Part shown: positions 11,194 through 19,403 of the stretch, in pieces | Numbering within the stretch: position 1 is the stretch's first letter | Layout of the letters: the number at the start of each line of letters is the position of its first letter | Assembly: GCF_900115845.1 (NCBI RefSeq) | Contig: NZ_FOXX01000008.1 | Coordinates: forward strand, 62,001 to 126,000 | Origin: Priestia endophytica DSM 13796 | Lineage (GTDB): Bacteria > Bacillota > Bacilli > Bacillales > Bacillaceae_H | DNA: 64,000 nt | Direction: 5' to 3' | Made by a program: the position numbers and the translations under genes | Notes under the pieces: generated by a model | What the model saw: the letters and a program-made list of their open reading frames with translations, nothing else | What the model was told of the DNA's origin: nothing | Database searches by the model: none

Positions 11194-12441
11194 TCAAAAA
11201 TTATTTACTCTTATAGGTTCATGTTTAACCCATAAATATTTCTGTAATGAAACCCCAATTACTCCAATGATAATAAGCCCGATCCCTCCATAAACATAGA
11301 GTTGAGTTACTCCAAACAAATGAACTAGTGGGCCACTCATAGCAGGAGAAATGATTAAGACTGCGTTTGTTAAACTACTTTGAATTCCAAATACTCTTCC
11401 TACTTGATCTTGATGGGATTCTATTTGTAAAATGACTTGATTTGATACAAGCATAAGTCCACTTCCAATACCAGCAATAAAACTAATCAGATAAGCTAAA
11501 ATGAAGACCGTATCGGGAGTTATCAGACCAATCCCTCCAAAACCAATTCCCATTAAAGCCATGCCTCCACATACTACCCAACCATATTGAAAGTGTTTTA
11601 ATTTCTGAGTTAATAATGCGCCAAGTATTCCACCAAGACCAATAATAGAAATGATGTATCCCATTTTACTTTTATCATTTGGAAACAAGCTCTTAAATAA
11701 AGTAGGGAACTGTGAGTCTACTAATTGTAATACTGCCATAGCTATTGTAACGAAAATCATGGTTGATAATATTATCCGATTAGATAACACATAACCCCAA
11801 CCTTGTAACCAAGCGGTCCAAGTGCTTTGCTGTTGCTTTTCAATATGTTCTCTTGACAGAGATTCCTTAAATTTTATTGTAGGCAACAGAACCAAAGTAG
11901 CTAGTAAACAACTTATCGCCCTTATAATGAGGCAGAACTCTGGCTGAAACCAGCTCAGCAACATTCCTCCTATAAGTGGACCTACTATCTTGGTTCCCTG
12001 CTCAACTATACCGTTGATACTTACTGCTTTAGTAAGCAAATCAGGAGAAACAATCTGTCTTGTTAGTGTTTGCTGTGCAGGATAATAGAAAACGATAAAA
12101 ATAGAACGAATCATTAATGCTAATAAGAGCCAATAAATACTCTGGACAAATAAAAGAGCAATTGTTAATAGACCAACCATAAGATTACAAAACATCATAA
12201 TAGGAATTTTTCTAAAACGATCTGCAATCACACCTGCCCATGAACTAAATAAAATTCCAGGAAGTGCATACGCAACAGGAATCAATCCAATCATGGTGGG
12301 GTCTACTTCCCATTCAAAACCAACAATAGTCATAATGGCTAACATGTCAATAAATACCCCAAGCATAAGCAGCGAATACGCAGAGAAAACCTGTAAATAA
12401 ACCCCATTTTTCCATAGACTTTTTGAGTCAGTAGTTTTCAT
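11194..12441 (-). CDS. krsE: MFS exporter of the lipopeptide cluster
   Basis: 415-residue major facilitator protein with about 12 hydrophobic segments and the loop motif GVIADRFRKIPIM after the second helix, typical of drug/lipopeptide exporters. It is the first gene of the minus-strand operon and ends 14 bp before the chosen krsA start, so it is co-transcribed. The start ATG follows AAGGAG. In kurstakin loci the efflux gene krsE precedes krsABC in the same order. Its likely role is export of, and self-protection from, the lipopeptide; this is inferred from position. No adjacent regulator gene is present. Confidence 0.85.
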   Translation of the reverse strand: MKTTDSKSLWKNGVYLQVFSAYSLLMLGVFIDMLAIMTIVGFEWEVDPTMIGLIPVAYALPGILFSSWAGVIADRFRKIPIMMFCNLMVGLLTIALLFVQSIYWLLLALMIRSIFIVFYYPAQQTLTRQIVSPDLLTKAVSINGIVEQGTKIVGPLIGGMLLSWFQPEFCLIIRAISCLLATLVLLPTIKFKESLSREHIEKQQQSTWTAWLQGWGYVLSNRIILSTMIFVTIAMAVLQLVDSQFPTLFKSLFPNDKSKMGYIISIIGLGGILGALLTQKLKHFQYGWVVCGGMALMGIGFGGIGLITPDTVFILAYLISFIAGIGSGLMLVSNQVILQIESHQDQVGRVFGIQSSLTNAVLIISPAMSGPLVHLFGVTQLYVYGGIGLIIIGVIGVSLQKYLWVKHEPIRVNNF

Positions 12442-12533
12442 AAGAACGGGCTCCTTAAGTTGATTAAAATAAATGTTCTAATTGCATAGTTCCATCTCCC
12501 AATTAATTGATTTATCCGGTTAACATTAAGTAG

Positions 12534-12680
12534 CTATTGAGCTGTATAGCCTCCATCCTCTATTAATAAGCTTGCACCGGTGACAAAGGAAGCATCTTCA
12601 CTAGCTAAAAACAGAACAGTTTTAGCAACTTCTTCTGATGTTCCAAGTCTACCTAGAGGACGAAGGTCGACAAGATGTGA
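12534..12680 (-). pseudogene. SDR-family dehydrogenase, C-terminal remnant
   Basis: Reading the minus strand from about 12680 to the stop at 12534 gives [20 protein letters not shown], then [20 protein letters not shown], then AQ and stop. This is the standard C-terminal end of a short-chain dehydrogenase (PLGRxGxPEEVA and the S-x-F/Y-V/I-TG motif before D-GG). The rest of the roughly 250-residue protein, including the Rossmann and Tyr-Lys motifs, is missing: upstream sequence is unrelated and has stops. It lies directly upstream of the krs operon, so it marks an old junction there. Confidence 0.8.
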
Positions 12681-12814
12681 TTTATATCCTCTTTTATATC
12701 CATTCTTTTCATTCTTCTAAAATCCTCCAATATATTACAAATTTTTCTTCTTAATTTCTTATCGGCATCCCCTATCCCTTTTTTGTTATTATAGGAATAA
12801 AGGAGGCATAAAAG

Positions 12815-13132
12815 ATGAAGTATCATGAATATCGAAATGGTCATCTCATCCAAACAAATAAGAAATTTTCTGCTTTAACTAAGAAGCAAAAAGAGCACAT
12901 TGGGCGAGATTTAAGAGAGCGATATATAAAGAGGATGAAATATCCTGGAGTAAAACTTCCTCCGAAAAAACGAGAGCAAATATTAGATGAAGTATATGAA
13001 ATAATTGGGAAAAAGGATATATGGATTCCTTTTGGAGAGGTAAAAAAATATTATTACAGCAGGATCTCTTCTTTTATTCGTAGTCATCAGAAACAGCCAC
13101 AGAACCACAATCAAGATAAGTACGCTTTCTAA
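12815..13132 (+). CDS. Small basic hypothetical protein
   Basis: 105 residues, ATG preceded by AAAGGAGG eight bases upstream, which strongly supports translation. The protein is soluble, very rich in Lys/Arg and Tyr, has no membrane segment or signal peptide, and ends in a Gln/Asn/His-rich tail. A central stretch (KYPGVKLPPKKREQILDEVY) is predicted helical. I do not recognise a family. It is alone on the plus strand between the krs operon remnant and a minus-strand small-gene group, and nothing in its context indicates a role. Confidence 0.65.
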   Translation: MKYHEYRNGHLIQTNKKFSALTKKQKEHIGRDLRERYIKRMKYPGVKLPPKKREQILDEVYEIIGKKDIWIPFGEVKKYYYSRISSFIRSHQKQPQNHNQDKYAF

Positions 13133-13163
13133 TTTACCTATCATTTAATGGTTAAGACACATA

Positions 13164-13340
13164 CTACTTCTGCTTATTCTTCTTCTCAAGGCTTAAGCCA
13201 ATCGCTACTCCGAAGCAAAGACCCATTCCAATACCTAAACCAATATTATGAAATAGTGAGCCATATAAAGATCCAAAAGATAAACCAATTCCTAACCATA
13301 GTGCTAAATCATTTGTACTTCCCTTTTTGTCTTCAGACAA
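13164..13340 (-). CDS. Small glycine-rich membrane protein (TTG start)
   Basis: 58-residue protein on the minus strand, starting at TTG 13340 behind AGGGGAG. It begins LSEDKKGSTNDLALWLG, contains one or two glycine-zipper hydrophobic segments (IGLSFGSLYGSLFHNIG, LGIGMGLCFGVAIGL) and ends in EKKNKQK. The G-x3-G spacing is typical of small Bacillus glycine-zipper membrane proteins, whose function is mostly unknown. The overlapping plus-strand reading frame at 13148-13417 is its shadow. Confidence 0.6.
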   Translation of the reverse strand: MSEDKKGSTNDLALWLGIGLSFGSLYGSLFHNIGLGIGMGLCFGVAIGLSLEKKNKQK

Positions 13341-13360
13341 AAAATCGCTCCCCTATATCA

Positions 13361-13513
13361 TCATTTCTTCTTATAGTTACTAATACGGAGCAAAACGATA
13401 TAGATTTCATAGTTTAAAATGGATAGCATGGTTTTTAAGTCTTCATTTTGAATATAGTCCGTATAAGGAGCTAGCCAATTCAGTAATTGCGCTTTTAAAG
13501 ATACAACTGTTAT
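13361..13513 (-). pseudogene. Possible small ORF or gene remnant
   Basis: An open minus-strand stretch of about 50 codons reads ITVVSLKAQLLNWLAPYTDY, then IQNEDLKTMLSILNYEIYIV, then LLRISNYKKK and stop at 13361. Composition looks protein-like (amphipathic helix), but no start codon with a ribosome site exists at its 5' end, which abuts the yfzA-like stop. It may be the C-terminal tail of a lost gene. I do not recognise the family. Confidence 0.25.
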
Positions 13514-13827
13514 CCTGCATGATGATTAGTTTGTTTTCTGGAAAATAGATCTTTCATCGCACCTATAATGGCAGCGGGAAGTAAAGTGACAAGAAAAACT
13601 GCTGTGAATAAGTTGAATGTTGGATTTTCATATGGAATGAATTGTTCGGTGAAAAATTTAGCTTTAGAGAATCTATCTAATACTGTTCCCTCATCATCTC
13701 TGAAGTTCATTGACCATCCATTCTTATCACAGACAAAAAAGATTAATTGCAAAACGAGTAATGCTATAAGGGGGCGTACCCATTCTCGTTTTAAAATAGA
13801 ACGTCCTTTTTTTGGTTTATTTTTCAT
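13510..13827 (-). CDS. YfzA-like small membrane protein
   Basis: 105 residues with a basic N-terminus (MKNKPKKGRSILKREW), one hydrophobic segment at about 17-33 (LIALLVLQLIFFVC), an exterior loop with the stretch GWSMNFRDDEG, and a second segment at about 74-92, ending in a Lys/Arg/His tail. Size, two-segment layout and loop resemble the YfzA family of Bacillus; function is unknown. ATG is preceded by AAAGGAG. It is transcribed away from the plus-strand hypothetical gene. Confidence 0.6.
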   Translation of the reverse strand: MKNKPKKGRSILKREWVRPLIALLVLQLIFFVCDKNGWSMNFRDDEGTVLDRFSKAKFFTEQFIPYENPTFNLFTAVFLVTLLPAAIIGAMKDLFSRKQTNHHAG

Positions 13828-13860
13828 TCAACTAGTTCTCCTTTTCATAATCTAAAATGA

Positions 13861-14645
13861 ACTAAATTCTTCTTCAATACACCTTACAAACACTATAAAT
13901 TATAACATTTTTTACAAAAAAAGTAATATAAAATCCAGAATAAAACTTATATATCTCACGCACTTACCTTCTTTCCCTGCAAATGTAGCGATAAGTAGTC
14001 GCTATTCTGTCTGAAGGAAGTAAGAGGAATATAGTAAAAAAGCTTAAGCATATAAAAAACATACAAGTAAAAGTCTCCTTTACTAAAACAAGGAGTCATC
14101 TTATTGTTATATTTCTTAGTCAACTTAAAAACCTTTCCTCTTCAGCGTCAACTATCACATGACTGAAAAGGAAAGGTTCCTTCAATGTTTAATTCTGACT
14201 CTACACATTGACAAGCTTGGTAGAAAATTAGACTTTTTCTATTGTTTCAGTAAGTCTAACTTGTTTTTTATTTATAAGTGACGAATGGGATGCATATTAT
14301 GCGTAAACAAATATTCTTATAGTATAGATAGTTAGAAAAAAGGTGGCTACATCGATTCTGCTAATCTCCAAATTGCAAACTCTTGATTTTTATGTTTTTC
14401 AGCAATCGTTAAATCCCCATTTACTGTATCAAGAACTCGCCTTTGAACTCGCCCACTTAGCATAGCTTGAATTTAATTTATGGAACACAACCCACTCTAT
14501 TAGAAAAATCTTTCCGAATGCAAATTCGTTTTACTTTTTAGGGGTATTTATTACTGATTAGAGGCTAGCTAAATAATGTTTTAATTTCAACGAGGCATAT
14601 TAATCTAACATGTTTTGCAAATACCTTCTAAAATGTATGGGATTT
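13861..14645. other. Intergenic stretch with inverted repeat and a gene fragment
   Basis: No intact gene. An imperfect inverted repeat at 14130-14178 (AACCTTTCCtcTTCAG with CTGAAaaGGAAAGGTT) followed by T5 on the minus strand looks like a minus-strand terminator. At 14347-14472 the minus strand reads MLSGRVQRRVLDTVNGDLTI, then AEKHKNQEFAIWRLAESM and stop, a protein-like 38-residue fragment without recognisable family. The remainder is AT-rich with nothing else seen. Confidence 0.45.
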
Positions 14646-14948
<303 letters not shown>

Positions 14949-14993
14949 CTAAATAAGATTTAGAAATCTAAGGTAATGTCAATAGTTTTTCAT

Positions 14994-15788
14994 TTACCTA
15001 TTTTCATTGAGAAATTCTATAATTCTTGAATTGAATACTCTAGGTTCTTCTTGATAACACAAATGTCCACCTTTTGGAATAATTACAAACTTGGAGTTTA
15101 TTAATTCCTTGTGAATGGCCTTTGATTCGTTTACAGGAGTAACGGTATCAAGTTCGCCACAAACAACAAGAACAGGAACTGTTATATGAGATAACAAACT
15201 CATTTGATTTAGATGATAGAGTGAATATGCTACTGAACGATATCCTGCTGGTCTTACTTGTGACATAATCTCTTTTACTCTCTTATACACTTCTTTTGAA
15301 GCGTAAGGAGATAGCAATGCTTTTATTCTCTTGTCTGCTATCTCCTCTGGAGAAAGGTTTTCAATTGAAAATAATCGATTTTCTAACTTCCTCTTGTTCT
15401 CTTCTTCATTCAAAGCAGCAGCCCCTCTGGTCGGATCCGCTATGATAAGTTTTTTAATTCTATCAGAATAAAAGTTACAAAATTCTATTGCAATGGCTGC
15501 CCCCATTGAATGACCGAGAAGATAAATTTTTTCTAGCTTTAGCTCATCTATCATAGCTTTCAGAATATGGGCAAACTCTTCAAAATATCTTAATTCTTCA
15601 GCGGGATTCGAACTTCTTCCATAACCTGGAGCATCCCAAGCAATAACTGTATAATCGTTCTTTAATTCACTTATTTGTTCTTTCCATGACTTTGAATTGT
15701 TGCTCATCCCATGCAGCAATACTAATGGCTCTCCATTACCTTCTATCTCGTAATAAATACTTAAGTCTTTTACTTGTACATAAGGCAT
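14994..15788 (-). CDS. Alpha/beta hydrolase (meta-cleavage product hydrolase-like)
   Basis: 264 residues of alpha/beta-hydrolase fold. Oxyanion motif LLHGMS at about 24-29, nucleophile elbow GHSMGA with Ser94, a C-terminal acid in CGELDTVTPV and the catalytic His in KGGHLCY. Lengths and motifs fit enzymes that hydrolyse C-C bonds of ring-cleavage products (BphD/MhpC type) but also simple esterases. Position after a dihydrodiol dehydrogenase and with an extradiol dioxygenase in the same operon supports the C-C hydrolase role. ATG preceded by GAGGAG. Confidence 0.8.
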   Translation of the reverse strand: MPYVQVKDLSIYYEIEGNGEPLVLLHGMSNNSKSWKEQISELKNDYTVIAWDAPGYGRSSNPAEELRYFEEFAHILKAMIDELKLEKIYLLGHSMGAAIAIEFCNFYSDRIKKLIIADPTRGAAALNEEENKRKLENRLFSIENLSPEEIADKRIKALLSPYASKEVYKRVKEIMSQVRPAGYRSVAYSLYHLNQMSLLSHITVPVLVVCGELDTVTPVNESKAIHKELINSKFVIIPKGGHLCYQEEPRVFNSRIIEFLNENR

Positions 15789-15907
15789 AATACAAGTCTC
15801 CTCTATTCATTCTAGATATATCGTTTTTAAGAAGGGTGATGAATTCTCAATTTTCGGAATTAAAATTCTTTTACTTTTCTATAAAAAAGGATTCATTCCT
15901 ATAATGT

Positions 15908-16696
15908 TTAACCAAGACCCCGTACTGACAATCCGCCGTCACTAGAAATAACTTCACCTGTGATTGCACGAGACTCATCAGATGCTAATAATACATATGC
16001 TGCAACGTGATCTTCTGGTAGCTGAGCAAGTTGAAGAGGGTTTCGTTTTTTTATGTTCCTTGCTTTAGTATCATTATCTACAATTTTCACAAATGGACTT
16101 AGCGGAGGAATGACTGATAGTTCTGTCAGCGTGCCCCCTGGCGCTACTGCATTGACTCTTATATGAGGAGCAAGTTCGAAGGCAAGCTGGCGCATTAGTC
16201 CGATTTGAGCGTGCTTGCTCGCTGTGTACCAAACCCCACCACCGTCAGGGTAGAAACTTGCACCAGACACGGAAAAAATAATATTTCCCTTTGTTTTCTT
16301 CAACTCTTCAAGCGCTGCTTTTGCTCCAAAAAAAGAGCCTTTAACATTAATATTAAGAAGAAAATCATATGCTTCAGAAAGCGCGTGAGGAGGTACATCG
16401 GCGAATTTAGCAAACCCATCGAATACACCAGCATTAGCAATAAAAACATCTAGCTTTCCGAATTGGCTAACAGTAGCTTGAACAGCTTGATCATTGTCTT
16501 CGTATTTACTTACATCTCCTTGATAAGTAAGAATGTTTGTTCCAAATTCTTCTTTCATCTTCACTAGCTTTTCTTTAGAGCGGCCCATAATGCTCACTTT
16601 AGCTCCTTCTTTTATAAAACGGCGTGTGACAGCTGCTCCTATCCCCGAAGCTCCGCCTGTAATCAACACTACTTTATCTTTTAGCATCATTGCCAT
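15908..16696 (-). CDS. cis-Dihydrodiol dehydrogenase (SDR family)
   Basis: 262 residues, classical short-chain dehydrogenase. NAD-binding TGGASGIG near residue 14, NAG motif (ANAG), active-site Ser in SVSGASF and Y-T-A-S-K. The C-terminus ends SSDGGLSVRGLG. The body, with NINVKGSFFGAKAAL and GGVWYTASKHAQIGL, resembles BphB/HcaB-type enzymes that rearomatise cis-dihydrodiols to catechols with NAD+. The gene directly follows the two dioxygenase subunits, which is the usual order. Substrate unknown. Confidence 0.82.
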   Translation of the reverse strand: MAMMLKDKVVLITGGASGIGAAVTRRFIKEGAKVSIMGRSKEKLVKMKEEFGTNILTYQGDVSKYEDNDQAVQATVSQFGKLDVFIANAGVFDGFAKFADVPPHALSEAYDFLLNINVKGSFFGAKAALEELKKTKGNIIFSVSGASFYPDGGGVWYTASKHAQIGLMRQLAFELAPHIRVNAVAPGGTLTELSVIPPLSPFVKIVDNDTKARNIKKRNPLQLAQLPEDHVAAYVLLASDESRAITGEVISSDGGLSVRGLG

Positions 16697-16738
16697 TAGA
16701 CACGACCTTTCTTGTTATCTTTCATACATAACGAACTG

Positions 16739-17248
16739 TTATACAAAAATGGCAAGGTTTCTTGTATTTATTGTTGTTTGATCTACAATGAATACACGCT
16801 TTGAAAGTTTCCATTTTCCATCTTCAAATGTAAACTCATCATTTCGTTCACCCGAAATTAAATCATGGTGAATGTCTTTGCTTCGGCTTCGATAAATAAG
16901 TAAATAGCTTTTTACGACTGCTTTTTCTCCTTCAACAAAACCTTTAACACACACATTGCTGACAAAGCGGCGTGTTCTTGAAGGAGGAATTTCCGCCCAT
17001 GCATAGTCCGTTTTTAAACGTTCTACGCGAAGCTTTAGCAACTCAATATCATCATTAAACGTAAACATATCTGTTGAATAGTCTGGACGCTCTGTTCCTT
17101 CTTTATTGACACGTACAGGCATTTGATAACGCAAACTAGAATGCATTAAACTAAACCAGTCATCAAATTCAATATCATCAAGTAATTGTGCTTCATGATA
17201 TAACCATTGTTCAAACTCACATTTCACTAGCATTTTTTCTATATTCAT
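16739..17248 (-). CDS. Aromatic-ring-hydroxylating dioxygenase, beta subunit
   Basis: 169 residues, the expected size and SnoaL-like cone fold of a Rieske dioxygenase small subunit. Recognisable features are FEQWLYHEAQLLDDIEFDDW near the N-terminus, TRRFVSNV in the middle and the strand-rich C-terminus (YLLIYRSRSKD, FTFEDGKWKLSKR). It has no cofactor ligands; it supports the alpha3beta3 hexamer. AGGAGGAGGG precedes the ATG, 22 bp after the alpha gene, consistent with joint translation. Confidence 0.88.
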   Translation of the reverse strand: MNIEKMLVKCEFEQWLYHEAQLLDDIEFDDWFSLMHSSLRYQMPVRVNKEGTERPDYSTDMFTFNDDIELLKLRVERLKTDYAWAEIPPSRTRRFVSNVCVKGFVEGEKAVVKSYLLIYRSRSKDIHHDLISGERNDEFTFEDGKWKLSKRVFIVDQTTINTRNLAIFV

Positions 17249-17270
17249 TTTTCCCTCCTCCTCTCGCTTA

Positions 17271-18572
17271 TCACTTTGTCATTAGTTCCATCCAGTATTT
17301 ATAAAAATTACGCTGATTTGCTTCTGTAAATTTGTCATCATAAGTAACACCAGGTCCAATAAATTCAACAGGTTCACGATGCATTCCCATTGTGTAGTTA
17401 TAAGTTAATTTCTTTTGAAAAGGCATAGCGCCTTGGGCAGCTTCTGTGATATCTGTAAATACTTCTGTATCATCTTGTTCAAAAATTCCGGATGGACTAA
17501 ATGTCAAAATAAACGAATCTCTTGAGCGCTCTTTCCACTCTTTTGGGGCATTCTTTTCAACAAACATCCAAGCAATCACTTCCATTTTATTAAGACCAAT
17601 TGGGCGCCACATTCTTATGGAAGTGTTAGAGATTAAATGATCTTTTATTTTTGTATGTGAAATTAAAAACGATAGGTTTGGAAAAACATTTCCAATCATA
17701 TTTTTTAAGTTTGATAATACTTCATATTGTTCTGGGGACAAATTTCTTTTATATTCATCTTTTAATTCTTCAGGGAAAGCAAAGTCTGGGTTAGGGGTTC
17801 CGAGGTTTAGACCATGTCCGTTTTCTGTATGAATTTGAAAACCGCGTTTTGAATACGTTGCATTTGGCACCATTCCTAATTTTGCAATTGAACCATGTGT
17901 AACCATCGTATGGTAGGAATCTCCAACAAAGTTATCAGAACCAACTTTCCAGTTAGAATGAACAACAAATCGTTGTGGAGCTCCAACTACTTCCATTTCT
18001 GCACGTCCTACAACGATATCTAAATACCATCTGAAGTCACCTAGAAAATCTTCAAGCGGTTCTGCATGATCATTCCATGTTCCAAATAAAAGGCCTTTGT
18101 AAGATTCAAGCCTCACTTGGTGGAGCCCCATTTTAGAACGGTCTATCTTTCCGCCATAAGTATCTTTTTGAAGAGGAACCCCAACAAGATCACCATTATT
18201 TTTAAAACTAAATCCATGATATGGGCATGTAAATAAAGATTTGTTCCCTTTATCAGCTCGACATAGTTTCATGCCACGATGGGTACACATATTATAAAAA
18301 GCATGAATTTCATCATTACTATCACGTGTAATAATAATGGAATATCCGGAAAGTTCACGTGTCATAAAGTCTCCTTTATGAGGAACTTCGGATTCATGAC
18401 CGACAAAAACCCATGTTTTTAGAAATACTTTTTCGTGCTCTAAATCATAAACCGTTTGATCACCTAAAAGATAAGCTGGAATGACCCCTTCCTTAGGTTT
18501 GACTGTCTCATTCAAATAGTTAATAACTTGCTCTTTTGACATTTCTTCTAAAGGTCTATCTGTTTTAATCAT
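17271..18572 (-). CDS. Aromatic-ring-hydroxylating dioxygenase, alpha subunit
   Basis: 433 residues with the chosen start. Rieske [2Fe-2S] ligands are Cys96, His98, Cys116 and His119 (CTHRG and CPYHG). The mononuclear iron facial triad lies in SDNFVGDSYHTMVTH (Asp-x2-Tyr-His-x4-His) plus a later Asp. It catalyses O2- and NADH-dependent cis-dihydroxylation of an aromatic ring, with the downstream beta subunit and an electron chain. Start ATG 18572 follows GGAGAGG; the longer frame to 18602 overlaps the preceding gene and lacks a better site. Substrate cannot be named from sequence; an aromatic carboxylate is plausible given the anion-type importer nearby. Confidence 0.92.
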   Translation of the reverse strand: MIKTDRPLEEMSKEQVINYLNETVKPKEGVIPAYLLGDQTVYDLEHEKVFLKTWVFVGHESEVPHKGDFMTRELSGYSIIITRDSNDEIHAFYNMCTHRGMKLCRADKGNKSLFTCPYHGFSFKNNGDLVGVPLQKDTYGGKIDRSKMGLHQVRLESYKGLLFGTWNDHAEPLEDFLGDFRWYLDIVVGRAEMEVVGAPQRFVVHSNWKVGSDNFVGDSYHTMVTHGSIAKLGMVPNATYSKRGFQIHTENGHGLNLGTPNPDFAFPEELKDEYKRNLSPEQYEVLSNLKNMIGNVFPNLSFLISHTKIKDHLISNTSIRMWRPIGLNKMEVIAWMFVEKNAPKEWKERSRDSFILTFSPSGIFEQDDTEVFTDITEAAQGAMPFQKKLTYNYTMGMHREPVEFIGPGVTYDDKFTEANQRNFYKYWMELMTK

Positions 18573-18601
18573 TCTTATCCTCTCCCCATCGATGAGCTTC
18601 A

Positions 18602-19387
18602 TTACCCAATTTGAACGATTCTCTCTTTGTTTTGCAACGTAGCCAATATACTTAATGCAGCTAAATAACTTGTTTTCGGATTATTTGGCATTGGATCATT
18701 TTCAATTTCAAGCTTCAATTTTCCAAACGAGCCCCACGCTTCAATAAGATGATTATTTTTCACGATATTTGGGTCAGCAATAATGGTGACTTTTGTGTTT
18801 TCAACACCAAGACCAGCCAAAGATAACACAATCGCAACATTAATATTTCTCGGAAACTGCTTAATGGCTTCCGCTGCAGAGCCTTCAAATAAAACCGTTT
18901 CTTTTCCTAATGAAACAGCTTCTCTCAATGCATTTGGTGGTTTTCTTGTTGTAAGAGATACAGACTTAAGCCCGTTCACAGCTTTAGCGGATTTAAGTAT
19001 ATCAAGACCTCCAATCGCTCCAGAAGGAAGAAAGACACTTACCTTGTTTTTTCGACAAAGTTCTCCTGCTTTTTCTTCAAAAGTAGCATCTGCCATAACT
19101 CCTATGCTACTTAATAACAAATCTTTTCCAGCTTTAAGTACTTTCAATGCATACTCCTCAGCAGCTTCAATCGTCGCTACCTCAATAACTAAATCGATGT
19201 CAGAGTTAAGAAGTGACTCTATATCACCATAAAACTCGGCATCAAATTCTTTAGCTAGTTGGGATGTACTTTCTTTGCGGCGTGTATAAATTGAACGAAT
19301 CTTCCCCCCAGGGAGAAGTTCATCCTTATTTATGGCCTGAAGCAGAAATTTACCGATATTTCCGCATCCAATTAACCCTAATTTCAT
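18602..19387 (-). CDS. L-aspartate dehydrogenase-like protein (NadX/DUF108 type)
   Basis: 261 residues. N-terminal Rossmann motif GLIGCGNIG, then SSIGVMAD, LPSGAIGGLD and the C-terminal segment NPKTSYLAALS, all typical of the aspartate dehydrogenase family, which oxidises aspartate to iminoaspartate. It is embedded between aldehyde dehydrogenase and the Rieske alpha gene, with no NAD-synthesis genes beside it, so a role in aspartate metabolism is doubtful. It may act on an intermediate of the aromatic route. Family assignment is firm; reaction is open. Confidence 0.8.
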   Translation of the reverse strand: MKLGLIGCGNIGKFLLQAINKDELLPGGKIRSIYTRRKESTSQLAKEFDAEFYGDIESLLNSDIDLVIEVATIEAAEEYALKVLKAGKDLLLSSIGVMADATFEEKAGELCRKNKVSVFLPSGAIGGLDILKSAKAVNGLKSVSLTTRKPPNALREAVSLGKETVLFEGSAAEAIKQFPRNINVAIVLSLAGLGVENTKVTIIADPNIVKNNHLIEAWGSFGKLKLEIENDPMPNNPKTSYLAALSILATLQNKERIVQIG

Positions 19388-19403
19388 GTTCTTTCATCCT
19401 TCC

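Noticed and set aside
13148-13417. Plus-strand 89-residue open frame
   Set aside because: Opposite-strand shadow of the small glycine-zipper protein gene at 13164-13340; no ribosome site.
18572-18602. Rieske alpha start at 18602
   Set aside because: Would overlap the preceding gene and put GGAGAGG inside the coding region; ATG 18572 fits the ribosome site.
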